Source of the DNA: Glandiceps talaboti
Lineage: Eukaryota; Hemichordata; Enteropneusta; Spengelidae
Assembly (NCBI RefSeq): GCF_964340395.1
Contig: NC_135549.1
Location: 7,080,001-7,142,000, forward strand
DNA: 62,000 nucleotides
Direction of reading: 5' to 3'
Positions 41,040-53,105 of the stretch are shown here, in pieces. Position 1 is the stretch's first letter. Each line of letters begins with the position of its first letter. The notes below the pieces were generated by a model. The model was not told the origin of the DNA and did no database searches. It worked only from the letters and a program-made list of their open reading frames with translations. The translations under genes were made by a program, and so were the position numbers.

Positions 41040-42165
41040 GCCCCCCTCCCCCCCCCCCCAAAAAAAAAAAAAAACCCGCCACCACATCAGGGCCGTAGCC
41101 TGAATATTGCCTGGGGAGAACTTTGTTTTGGAGCAATCATGCATTTAAAATTTAGAAAGGTTGCTAATTTACATAAATTTGCATGCAATTTACATTATAT
41201 CCATTTTAGCGTACGCAATTATATATAATAAATTATGTAATGTCGTATCTTTTGAAAGTAGCTGCCGAAAAGATGTCACATTCAGAGTAAAAAAAACAAA
41301 CTTTTAAATGAAAAAATGGATGGTGCGCTCTCAAATAAGTAACAATAAAATAAACCTCTTCTATACTGAAGTATAGTCTGTGCAGGTACAACGGGAAGTA
41401 GAACTAACATTTTGAACAGATTTTTTTCTGCCATTCCCAAAACCTTTATGACCCTGCTTTATGTCGGAATCCAATGTGATATCAGTGGATTCTCCTTGTC
41501 ATTATCATTATAATGGAAATTGAAGTTTGGATTTTGATGTCGAAGGTACAGCTCTGTTTACAAATTTAGGACCATTCTTTCCATAGAAAATTGTCGCTTC
41601 AAAATGAATTGTGGAATAACGCTAGTGTCATTCCATGAGATACAATTATATCAGACAACATTTCAACCAAAGACAACATCGAACACAATTGAAAATGGAT
41701 CTTCAAAGAGTGGATCTTAAACTGCGTACCAAGTTTAACAGTTTTCTCCACTTTGTTTTTCTGTAATACACTTCCTCTGGAGTTGAGATGTATTTCTTAT
41801 TTCTGTGGACCAAGAGCATCCCAAGGGCACTGAGGCGATTTTCTGCCATACTTCCCCTAGGTTATAGTTTCAGACGGCGCAATGCGGAAAAGGATTTTTA
41901 ATTGGACACGTTTTTATTCAAAAGTTAAGCCTGTGTACTTACTAGAGAGGCATAGTATAGCAAAAAAGTAAGTGTAAGTACAGTCACTTTTGACTTTAGT
42001 CAACCATCAATTCAAAGCGCGTGATAGGAATCGTCACGTAAATAACGATTTTATATTTAATAACATTACTATGTATTTGAAAAATTGAATTTTTCCCCAT
42101 AAAGATCTTGGGGGGGGGGGGGTAGCTGCCCCTCCCCCTGCCCCCCTCCACAGGCTACGTTACTG
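41040..42165. mobile_element. Candidate ~1.1-kb non-autonomous element bounded by C- and G-runs
   Basis: The left end is a C-run (41040-41059), an A-run (41060-41074) and then CCGTAGCCTG. The right end is a 13-base G-run (42110-42122), C-rich sequence and CAGGCTACG. The terminal GTAGCCTG (41095) is therefore repeated in inverted orientation (42151-42158). No long reading frame lies inside. A repeat-library search would settle it. It could also be two unrelated low-complexity patches. Confidence 0.4.
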
Positions 42166-45100
42166 CACATTTGAACAGACGTTTGCAAATAAGTATATAG
42201 GTTTTTAAGTCAAACAATATCATTTCCTCGATTCGTACGCTATGTCCTATGCTGTTTGGCGGTGCATGACAACTGCGGGTGGTAACATCGGCTTTTAGCA
42301 AATGACAAGATTAATAACAGTGTAGAAAATGTACAGAGTTTCCGGCTGAGTGAAGGCAGGATCGACTTTTAGATTTTAGATGACCCCCAGAGTTACAAAC
42401 TTGTTGTGTATGGCAGAGTGTACATGAATAAGTTCATCGTCTCCTGCACATGTTAAATTGTTTGTTCCTGACTGGAGGTGAAAACCACTATTTTACAAGG
42501 TCGTTTAAAACCGTTTATACGACAGTTAGAAATAAAGATGTGTAGAGCTGACGTTTCGCTATTTCGGATGGTACAACATTTCTGCGTGGCGTTCTATTTC
42601 AGTACGACCAGCTTTGATGGATATATAATAATTAAGGGAGCAATGACTGGTTACGTCAGATGATGTCATACTATGCGAAGATAATACGTTACTAATGGCA
42701 TGTAACGACGCTGTATAGCCACTTTGCCGTAAAGGCATGACGAAGGAACCGTGCGATGACGTCTAGGGATATTACATGGCGAGTACATCAGTCAATAGAC
42801 AAGATACGTTAGATGAATACAGGGACACAATCGATACATTGTCAACTGATCAAGAAATAGGTCAATTTACCAAACGATTTTGAATATTGCCATAAAAACA
42901 TCAACAAGACAAACTAAAACGGAATAACAAGTCGACAAACAACAGTGATATTGATAACATAATAGACAATGTATATAAAAGGTATGTGCAATTATTGAAT
43001 AGAACTTGGAGCATAGACTAGCTATAGATGGTAGTCGTATCACCACCTGTAACGACAAACAGGTAACAAAGTTTATTAGATGCTAGGTAATAACAAGGCC
43101 CTCTCTTTACAGGGCCATATAATGCTAAATTACAAACCTGTACACTATACAGCATTAATGGTGATCCTACATTAAGTCCAGGGGTTTACAATCAATCGCT
43201 TTTCATGACCGACAGTTTGATGAGTGCAATGAAGGACATTTTAATCTGCTTATTCCAAAGTTGGTCAGGATCAGACGGGGATTTCGTCTGGGTAATTTTG
43301 ATGGATGGTGGTCGACAACCTTGGGCTGTTACATTATAATTTGAAACCATTATTAGCTAAAAGATGACAACGAGGAAACGACTTCTAAAGCGTGACTATG
43401 GCTAAGTACTGTCCTTCAGATACAATATGTCATTTGAAAGTTTAGCATATGAATAATTTACTAGCTCAGACATCTTTTACAAAATGTAATACAGTCTGTA
43501 TTTTGCTAAACTCTGCCAGATCAGTATAACACCGTTAGAGTATTTTGTGTATTTTGATGTAATGGCATCGGGATAGTCCTAGGTCTAACAGTTTACAATT
43601 GCTTTCAAAATGTTTCACAGCAGTATAGAACTTCTACACCGTGTCGCTATTAAAAGACAATTTAAAATATTTTGTCACCGCGAAGAAACCCCAAACTATG
43701 CGGAATCAGATAATATACCTTTGATGTGTATACAGTATAGAGGCCATTGTAGCTTTACAACTTGTACCATACATTCCCATAAAAAGAGCAACGGTCCAAG
43801 CGGCGTCTTTGTTTTCCCTTACGACCTACAGTACTCGTGATACAGCGTTGTGTCAGTCACTTACCTCACATACAAGAAGACTATCCTCTTCAGAAATAAA
43901 ATCACTTCAACTGGATGGTCAGCACGACAGACAAACATACTTTACATGGGTGCCCCTTAGTTAGTTTCATTAGAGTCACGTGATGAAATACAAGTTTAAA
44001 ATATCAAGCCAACTACTTACATTTTGATTGCTCACGTCGTTGATACATGGCTCTCAAGATGTTCTCCGAATTTTGTACCCTCTGATGGTCAACTATGAGA
44101 GTGGTCAACATCCATTAACATGCTGAAGAGCTGTTTGTTTGTTTGTTTATTGGTCCGACTGACTGACTGACACTGATTTATCTGTGAAGTGACTCAGCTG
44201 CCGACGTTTACACCCACGACCCTTTAACTCAACAGATATTAAACTGCAATCAGGACTCGTTTCTCGCAACACATGTGGACCGCGAATCGGATTTCCAACC
44301 CCTATCTGTTGCTGAACACAGAGTGAAAGGTATCATCGAAAGCACCACGGATTCTAAAATCTGTTTATATGGTTTTCTTTGAAGAATAAAAAGATCGTGA
44401 ATTATTACTAACACCTCTTAATATCTTTTCACAATAGAATGCCCTCTAAGTCTATGCATTCCTGATTGTTTACCTCGGGAACTGGATCAATTCTAAGTGT
44501 CACCATCGAAATTATATTGTACATATTTTCAAGGCTTGTTATTTTTACAGTGTTGTTCGATTCACTCGCAAACCCCTATAGCTGTTTCATTTTGACGGCA
44601 GTAAAACCCTTATGGAGTAATATTTTTTAATTGGTGTACTCCATGACAAAAGCCGGCTTGATTTTTCTCCACACAGAGCTTATATAACATGCAATACAAT
44701 CAAATCACTCATTATAAATACAGACAAATTTTCAGTATGTGACCCCTGACTGTTGTATTTGTCTGCCTTCGCTGGAATTCCCACACACCAATCTTTGTTA
44801 TAATAATGAGCGTTCGTGCTGGAAAAGCACTTCTTTGTGCTCGAGATGAATTCAGAAAATACTTCAAATCTACAGCCATTTGTATCATCGCATCCTACAC
44901 ACAGAACCACCTGTTGCAGCACCCCTAGCCTGGGGTAAGACTTAAGATTTATATCTACGTAGGTTGCAGTGTAGACTTAGTACAAATAACTATTCTGACT
45001 TGGGGGGTTAGAATAAAGACGAATGCATTTATTGAAAGACGTAATTTTCTGCTTTATTTGTTGATTGATTAGGCCGTTTCTTTCTTGAATAGTTTCAACC

Positions 45101-46090
45101 GCTTTGTTTCTGGTAAACAAATTTAGCCCTTATAATGTAGATATATACATGTATACTGGAGCTTACAGTATATAAAGTAAAGCCCGGTATTTCAACTCAT
45201 TTTAATAAGATGTAATGTAATATCAAAGAGTATAAGCTTGTTATTGAGTTAGAACGACGATCCATCATCAGCAATGGCAAACTGATATTTCACTCATGTC
45301 TGAATTTGTCATACCGTAACGTCTATATTTGTTATATTCAGTCAAAAAATGGAAACCAACGACAAGCATAGAGCGAGTGTAGTTTTATCAAATGGTATTT
45401 TCGTGATCTTTTGAAACGGGTCGTAGACACCTTGAGGGTATACTATGCACAGATTTGTCTCAATACCTTACCCACCCTTGAGCGCTAGTACAAATCACCT
45501 TATTGATGTCCAAAAGATCAGCTTGAAATGTCAAAGCAGGACCCATTCAACATTCATCTTACTGGGGTCGCCCTGTGGTTGTCGACGATTCTAACATGAG
45601 ACAAATGACTTGCCTGTTTTCTACGCACTTTCACAATGACATTTGTGTCTGCAGACAGACGTATAGAAGAAATCCATAGACACAGAACTTTAGCTATTCA
45701 CATCTCTTTCTTATAAGACATTGTCTACTTGGCCTCACGAGACATATGTTGGACCTTGTAAGGGGTTAATGTAAGTACAAGACGTCTTCGAAAAATTTGC
45801 AAGTCAGTCCTCCGGGTAATCAACTGAAAAAACTGTCTAGCTTAACAAATTTGTAGTGTAATTCACGACATAGAAACGATCGTGTTTCGTACACCTATGT
45901 TGTATAACCACAGATCTTCCCCCAAGAGCTATAATGGTATAACATACTAATAATTAAAGAATTCCACGAATAATCTGTAATCGGACCACTGTAAAGAAGT
46001 ACCAAACCGTACTTTCAAATGTCTTGATTAGAATAAGTTTTATGCAAGGCATATTTGTTGAGTAAGCAACACAGTCTCAGTTTTAATTAA
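42166..46090. other. Unassigned stretch, possible orphan exon at 44.7-44.9 kb
   Basis: AT-rich sequence. The only segment with coding-like character is on the minus strand at 44680-44934 and is listed separately. Confidence 0.45.
44680..44934 (-). CDS. Possible orphan terminal exon, cysteine-containing
   Basis: On the minus strand an acceptor-like sequence (CTTACCCCAG) is followed by one base and then an open frame that runs to a stop near 44680. The frame has no ATG near its start, so it can only be an internal or terminal exon. It contains five cysteines in its first half (CVGCDDTNGC, then KKC and DWC) and uses purine-first, pyrimidine-last codons, as real exons tend to. I do not recognise a domain and no partner exon was found. 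It may be chance. Confidence 0.25.
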   Translation of the reverse strand, partial: PRLGVLQQVVLCVGCDDTNGCRFEVFSEFISSTKKCFSSTNAHYYNKDWCVGIPAKADKYNSQGSHTENLSVFIMSDLIVLHVI

Positions 46091-46398
46091 ATATTATGCC
46101 CCAATATTTTCCGTCGTTCATTCAAGGAAAATACGAGTACCTAAGGGGTCCTTGTCACTTCGAGTCGCTAGACGAGTGGTGACAGCCCTTAGGTCACGAG
46201 TATTTCCCGGCTGAATGAAGAAAAATATTGGGACATAATATAATTATAAAAATTAAAAATCGGGAAAGTAACGGCAATTTTGAGCAATATTTTGAACACA
46301 GCAGAACCAATGACGTAGACACGTGTTGTCATGACTTAGAAAGACCATAGTATATATTCCATATTTTTGTTGAACCTGGCTCGTGCATGGTATAATAC
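46091..46398 (+). mobile_element. MITE-like hairpin element, copy C
   Basis: The clearest copy of the family. TTATGCCCCAATATTTTCC pairs with AAAAATATTGGGACATAA, and an inner AAAATACGAGTACCTAAGGG pairs with CCCTTAGGTCACGAGTATTT. The apex region carries CACTTCGAGTCGCTAGACGA. The tail has GCAGAACCAATGACGTAGAC and GGCTCGTGCATGGTATAATA at the end. It has the same orientation and architecture as copies A and B. Confidence 0.75.
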
Positions 46399-46624
46399 AG
46401 ATTATGTGTGTACTTTCTTTTTTTATACATGAGCTGAATTATTATTAAACTGATGTCATAAACAACATCAAATTAATATTTGTGTCAAATCTAAGAAGAT
46501 TTTCAAGATTAATGCTTTGAAAGTCTGACAGATTTTTAATCAATGCAAAGGTGAGTCGGTGAGAATATTAATTGTAGATATAGTCAATGGATAGCGGTAC
46601 GTACATGTATCTATTAAATACACG

Positions 46625-46752
<128 letters not shown>

Positions 46753-48733
46753 TTTGGTCAGCTCAGATGTTTTTAGTGTAAATCGTACTAATGTGTATCA
46801 CCATGTACCTAGGCTTTACTACACCACTTATTGTGCTAAAAACGAAATGTTCAATATGTACTGGTACTCGGTCAGGAGACCCGCTACTCTACTGAAAATG
46901 CCAGACTTTGAAAAAACTACTGCATTTAAAATAATAAATAGCAGTCCATTAATCAACTCGAACAATCCATCGTAAGTACTCGCCGATAATAATGATTGGT
47001 TTAATGACATAATATACCGTCTTGTAATTCTACCCTATAGTCACTCCTACTGTTTCGATATGATGTCTCAACTAGAAAGTGACCAACTGATTCAAATAGA
47101 TTCTTGATTGTGAATGCATATTTCATATCTTGTATATTACTAGCTATTTACAGATATGTAATATATAATATAGATATGTAATACAATAGTATATTATACA
47201 TGTATATTATTATTATATTTATGAGCAGCGTATGTATGTCGTTATTATTTCATATCTCATCCTCCATGGATTAACGTCAAAGTATATGTTGGCGTACTCT
47301 TTCTCTATAGTATGAATTACTTTACTGTAACGTAATAATACGATAGTAATTTATTCCCAGAAATCTAAATATACAGTATACTAATGATGAATCTTGTAAT
47401 GATAACAGGAAATTTGATGTAGTCGAATAGCAACTAATCTAGTCCAACCTCAGTCCCAATTACAGTGCCTCGGTGATATAATGACTTGAATGTAGACTAC
47501 CTTGTTTTAATTCTAATAGTCCAATGTATAGACCTAAATTATATATATATACATGGTATGTCTGCTGGTATGTTATTTCACGTCCATGTGATTCTTCCCT
47601 CGACTATAAACTTACATGAGTGTGTACTAATACCACGGTGGGAACAATGCAACCAGGTTTGAATGAGAATGTGTGTGTATATGTGATGTAAGAGAAGAGA
47701 CTATAGCTGTACAATCAATATTACAAAGTCATCACCGTAAAGGGAGTTGTGCGTGGTGTTAGTAGGGAATGCAACTCAACGTTCGTGTATTTCCCATACA
47801 TGTATGACACACGCATCATATGAAAAGGATAAGCCTTTGGGAGTGCGTTGAGAAAGAAAATATTCTCTGAAAATGTCACCACACATCTACATAATTCCAA
47901 GGTTACTATAGTAGTATAATATCAACGACCTTATAATGTGTGGGATTGTAATCAGTGCCTCCCTATAGCATTATACATGACGACTTGTATCCATGGTCTT
48001 GCCCCAAGGTGACACGATCTTATCAAGATTGCTATCTGTTCACATCACATCATAGAAGATAGCTTTTCATTATATGTGTAGGCTGTAGGTGACTAATATG
48101 AGCTGTAATCGCATAGACGTGGGTGGGTGCAAATTGTATGTGTCACGGCGTATACCTGCTCCAAAATCGAAAATCGGAAAATTGAAGGCTAGAGGCTTGT
48201 GAGTGTAGGTACAGTGATTCTGAGCTGGCTGGTATAATACATGTATGAGTCTTAATCACGTATAGACGTAAGTGGATGTAGTTAGAGGGTTATTTAGAAG
48301 ATTGCGAATCTAGGTATAGAAAGATCGTTCTATTGGTGAAAAATGAAATTGAGCTGACTAAGCAAGGTATGAAATTGATGCGAAATTCCATATCAGTTAA
48401 TCTGAATTGTTGAAAAGAGAGAAATTAAACGGCCTTCATGTAAACAAAGTTAGACACCTCTGTCACTGAAATATTGCTCTATCATACCCAGCATAAAAAT
48501 GTTACTTTATTAGGCTTGTTATATTTTAATTCGAGGATATGTTGTACAACATGTATACTAATCCTTACTATGACCCGCATTGGAGATAGCCAGAGCAAGG
48601 GTAAAAAGTAACATGTAATTTTGCAAAATGGTATCGTATTATATCATATCCCATGTTTCTATTGTTTGCAACTACAACACTTGGCTTAAAATAAAATCCC
48701 AAAGATCAACAAAATAATGTTTTAGAATCTGCC
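46753..48733. other. Unassigned stretch, no gene seen
   Basis: AT-rich, with a TATA/ATTATA patch near 47150-47225. No supported exon. Confidence 0.45.
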
Positions 48734-48734
48734 C

Positions 48735-48826
<92 letters not shown>

Positions 48827-48911
48827 GGCTGGCTGTCTGTCTGTCTGGATGTCTGTCTGGATGTCTGGATGTCTGTCTGGATGTCTGGATGTCTGTCTGG
48901 CTGTCTGTCTG
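48734..48911. repeat. (CTGT)n microsatellite hosting the foldback element
   Basis: About 24 pure CTGT units give way to CTGG/ATGT variants up to the left terminus of the foldback element. A dozen bases of the same repeat (GTCTGTCTGGCTG) reappear immediately right of the element at 53094, so the element split this array. Confidence 0.95.
48903..48911. repeat. Apparent left target-site duplication (9 bp)
   Basis: GTCTGTCTG directly precedes the element and is repeated directly after it at 53094-53102. Because the target is a tetranucleotide repeat, the true duplication length is ambiguous. Confidence 0.55.
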
Positions 48912-48960
48912 GGGTGACCCTAAAACGAATGACAACCTGAATGACGGAAAACGAATGACA

Positions 48961-50372
48961 GCATTTCTAGGTGGTAAACAGTGGAATGACACCCTTTTCT
49001 ACAATCAGTTAGTTGAATGACACACTCTGCACTGTAGAACCAGTGGAATGACAGCCGCCACTCTATAAAATAAGTGGAATGACAGCATTTTTAATGCTTT
49101 GGAACTGGAATGACAGCATTTCTAGGTGGTAAACAGTGGAATGACACCCTTTTCTACATTCAGTTAGTTGAATGACACCCTCTGCACTGTAGAACCACTG
49201 GAATGACAGCCGCCACTCTATAAAATAAGTGGAATGACAGCATTTTCAATGCTTTGGAATTGGAATGACAGCATTTCTAGGTGGTAAACAGTGGAATGAC
49301 ACCCTTTTCTACATTTAGTTAGTTGAATGACACCCTCTGCACTGTAGAACCACTGGAATGACAGCCGCCACTCTATAAAATAAGTGGAATGACAGCATTT
49401 TAATGCTTTCGAACTGGAATGACAGCATTTCTAGGTGGTAAACAGTGGAATGACACCCTTTTCTACAATCAGTTAGTTGAATGACACACTCTGCACTGTA
49501 GAACCAGTGGAATGACAGCCGCCACTCTATAAAATAAGTGGAATGACAGCATTTTTAATGCTTTGGAACTGGAATGACAGCATTTCTAGGTGGTAAACAG
49601 TGGAATGACACCCTTTTCTACAATCAGTTAGTTGAATGACACACTCTGCACTGTAGAACCAGTGGAATGACAGCCGCCACTCTATAAAATAAGTGGAATG
49701 ACAGCATTTTTAATGTTTTGGAACTGGAATGACAGCATTTCTAGGTGGTAAACAGTGGAATGACACCCTTTTCTACATTCAGTTAGTTGAATGACACCCT
49801 CTGCACTGTAGAACCACTGGAATGACAGCCGCCACTCTATAAAATAAGTGGAATGACAGCATTTTCAATGCTTTGGAATTGGAATGACAGCATTTCTAGG
49901 TGGTAAACAGTGGAATGACACCCTTTTCTACATTCAGTTAGTTGAATGACACCCTCTGCACTGTAGAACCACTGGAATGACAGCCGCCACTCTATAAAAT
50001 AAGTGGAATGACAGCATTTTTAATGCTTTGGAACTGGAATGACAGCATTTCTAGGTGGTAAACAGTGGAATGACACCCTTTTCTACATTCAGTTAGTTGA
50101 ATGACACCCTCTGCACTGTAGAACCACTGGAATGACAGCCGCCACTCTATAAAATAAGTGGAATGACAGCATTTTCAATGCTTTGGAATTGGAATGACAG
50201 CATTTCTAGGTGGTAAACAGTGGAATGACACCCTTTTCTACATTTAGTTAGTTGAATGACACCCTCTGCACTGTAGAACCACTGGAATGACAGCCGCCAC
50301 TCTATAAAATAAGTGGAATGACAGCATTTTCAATGCTTTGGAATTGGAATGACAGCATTTCTAGGTGGTAAA
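48961..50372 (+). repeat. Left-arm tandem array, 155-bp units
   Basis: Unit starts (GCATTTCTAGGTGG) fall at 48961, 49116, 49271, 49425, 49580, 49735, 49890, 50045, 50200 and 50355. All spacings are 155 except one of 154. Units 1, 4 and 5 share the variants CTACAATCAG and ACACACTC, while units 2, 6, 7 and 8 share CTACATTCAG and ACACCCTC, and units 3 and 9 have CTACATTTAG. This mosaic is typical of unequal exchange. Confidence 0.95.
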
Positions 50373-50391
50373 AAAGGGTGTCATTCCACTG

Positions 50392-53050
50392 TTTACCACC
50401 TAGAAATGCTGTCATTCCAGTTCCAAAGCATTAAAAATGATGTCATTCCACTTATTTTATAGAGTGGCGGCTGTCATTCCACTGGTTCTACAGTGCAGAG
50501 GGTGTCATTCAACTAACTGAATGTAGAAAAGGGTGTCATTCCAATATTTACCACCTAGAAATGCTGTCATTCCAGTTCCAAAGCATTAAAAATGCTGTCA
50601 TTCCACTTATTTTATAGAGTGGCGGCTGTCATTCCAGTGGTTCTACAGTGCAGAGGGTGTCATTCAACTAACTGAATGTAGAAAAGGGTGTCATTCCACT
50701 GTTTACCACCTAGAAATGCTGTCATTCCAGTTCCAAAGCATTGAAAATGCTGTCATTCCACTTATTTTATAGAGTGGCGGCTGTCATTCCAGTGGTTCTA
50801 CAGTGCAGAGGGTGTCATTCAACTAACTGATTGTAGAAAAGGGTGTCATTCCACTGTTTACCACCTAGAAATGCTGTCATTCCAGTTCCAAAGCATCAAA
50901 AATGATGTCATTCCACTTATTTTATAGAGTGGCGGCTGTCATTCCAGTGGTTCTACAGTGCAGAGGGTGTCATTCAACTAACTGAATGTAGAAAAGGGTG
51001 TCATTCCACTGTTTACCACCTAGAAATGCTGTCATTCCATTTCCAAAGCATTAAAAATGCTGTCATTCCACTTATTTTATAGAGTGGCGGCTGTCATTCC
51101 AGTGGTTCTACAGTGCAGAGGGTGTCATTCAACTAACTGAATGTAGAAAAGGGTGTCATTCCACTGTTTACCACCTAGAAATGCTGTCATTCCAGTTCCA
51201 AAGCATTGAAAATGCTGTCATTCCACTTATTTTATAGAGTGGCGGCTGTCATTCCAGTGGTTCTACAGTGCAGAGGGTGTCATTCAACTAACTGATTGTA
51301 GAAAAGGGTGTCATTCCACTGTTTACCACCTAGAAATGCTGTCATTCCAGTTCCAAAGCATTAAAAATGATGTCATTCCACTTATTTTATAGAGTGGCGG
51401 CTGTCATTCCAGTGGTTCTACAGTGCAGAGGGTGTCATTCAACTAACTGAATGTAGAAAAGGGTGTCATTCCACTGTTTACCACCTAGAAATGCTGTCAT
51501 TCCAGTTCCAAAGCATTAAAAATGCTGTCATTCCACTTATTTTATAGAGTGGCGGCTGTCATTCCAGTGGTTCTACAGTGCAGAGGGTGTCATTCAACTA
51601 ACTGAATGTAGAAAAGGGTGTCATTCCACTGTTTACCACCTAGAAATGCTGTCATTCCAGTTCCAAAGCATTGAAAATGCTGTCATTCCACTTATTTTAT
51701 AGAGTGGCGGCTGTCATTCCAGTGGTTCTACAGTGCAGAGGGTGTCATTCAACTAACTGATTGTAGAAAAGGGTGTCATTCCACTGTTTACCACCTAGAA
51801 ATGCTGTCATTCCAGTTCCAAAGCATCAAAAATGATGTCATTCCACTTATTTTATAGAGTGGCGGCTGTCATTCCACTGGTTCTACAGTGCAGAGGGTGT
51901 CATTCAACTAACTGAATGTAGAAAAGGGTGTCATTCCAATATTTACCACCTAGAAATGCTGTCATTCCAGTTCCAAAGCATTAAAAATGCTGTCATTCCA
52001 CTTATTTTATAGAGTGGCGGCTGTCATTCCAGTGGTTCTACAGTGCAGAGGGTGTCATTCAACTAACTGAATGTAGAAAAGGGTGTCATTCCACTGTTTA
52101 CCACCTAGAAATGCTGTCATTCCATTTCCAAAGCATTAAAAATGCTGTCATTCCACTTATTTTATAGAGTGGCGGCTGTCATTCCAGTGGTTCTACAGTG
52201 CAGAGGGTGTCATTCAACTAACTGAATGTAGAAAAGGGTGTCATTCCACTGTTTACCACCTAGAAATGCTGTCATTCCAGTTCCAAAGCATTGAAAATGC
52301 TGTCATTCCACTTATTTTATAGAGTGGCGGCTGTCATTCCAGTGGTTCTACAGTGCAGAGGGTGTCATTCAACTAACTGATTGTAGAAAAGGGTGTCATT
52401 CCACTGTTTACCACCTAGAAATGCTGTCATTCCAGTTCCAAAGCATTAAAAATGATGTCATTCCACTTATTTTATAGAGTGGCGGCTGTCATTCCAGTGG
52501 TTCTACAGTGCAGAGGGTGTCATTCAACTAACTGAATGTAGAAAAGGGTGTCATTCCACTGTTTACCACCTAGAAATGCTGTCATTCCAGTTCCAAAGCA
52601 TTGAAAATGCTGTCATTCCACTTATTTTATAGAGTGGCGGCTGTCATTCCAATGGTTCTACAGTGCAGAGGGTGTCATTCAACTAATTGATTGTAGAAAA
52701 GGGTGTCATTCCACTGTTTACCACCTAGAAATGCTGTCATTCCAGTTCCAAAGCATTAAAAATGCTGTCATTCCACTTATTTTATAGAGTGGCGGCTGTC
52801 ATTCCACTGGTTCTACAGTGCAGAGGGTGTCATTCAACTAACTGAATGTAGAAAAGGGTGTCATTCCAATATTTACCACCTAGAAATGCTGTCATTCCAG
52901 TTCCAAAGCATTAAAAATGCTGTCATTCCACTTATTTTATAGAGTGGCGGCTGTCATTCCAGTGGTTCTACAGTGCAGAGGGTGTCATTCAACTAACTGA
53001 ATGTAGAAAAGGGTGTCATTCCACTGTTTACCACCTAGAAATGCTGTCAT
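50392..53050 (-). repeat. Right-arm inverted tandem array with 465-bp higher-order pattern
   Basis: Seventeen inverted 155-bp units. Successive units are marked AAAAATGATG, AAAAATGCTG, then GAAAATGCTG with ACTGATTG. This three-step order holds for units 1-9, giving a 465-bp superunit, and becomes irregular afterwards. The rare variant CCAATATTTA occurs at 50541, 51936 and 52866, that is nine and six units apart. Confidence 0.85.
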
Positions 53051-53093
53051 TCGTTTTCCGTCATTCAGGTTGTCATTCGTTTTAGGGTCACCC

Positions 53094-53105
53094 GTCTGTC
53101 TGGCT
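53094..53105. repeat. Right remnant of the CTGT microsatellite with apparent target duplication
   Basis: GTCTGTCTGGCT follows the right terminus. Its first nine bases repeat those at 48903-48911. Confidence 0.6.

Larger units (their letters stand above)
48912..53093. mobile_element. 4.2-kb foldback transposable element built from tandem arrays
   Basis: Both ends read inward GGGTGACCCTAAAACGAATG and continue as perfect inverted repeats through ACAACCTGAATGACGG into the tandem arrays. The left arm (48912-50372) has nine 155-bp units plus a partial one. The right arm (50392-53093) has seventeen in opposite orientation. A 19-base loop (50373-50391) separates them. Every 155-mer is five diverged 31-bp monomers, each starting GAATGACA. 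There is no transposase, so it is non-autonomous. From established knowledge, Drosophila FB elements have this kind of organisation (31-bp repeats in 155-bp blocks, 9-bp duplications). Homology to them is not claimed. Long perfect stems would be unstable and recombinogenic. Confidence 0.9.

Noticed and set aside
43610-43840. ATG-started 76-codon frame
   Set aside because: No domain, no splice sites and no neighbouring exons. Too short to support alone.
48961-53050. CRISPR-like look: short constant motif (GAATGACA) alternating with ~22-bp variable segments
   Set aside because: The variable segments recur in a fixed order of five in every 155-bp unit, there are no cas genes, and the context is an animal genome. 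It is a higher-order tandem repeat.
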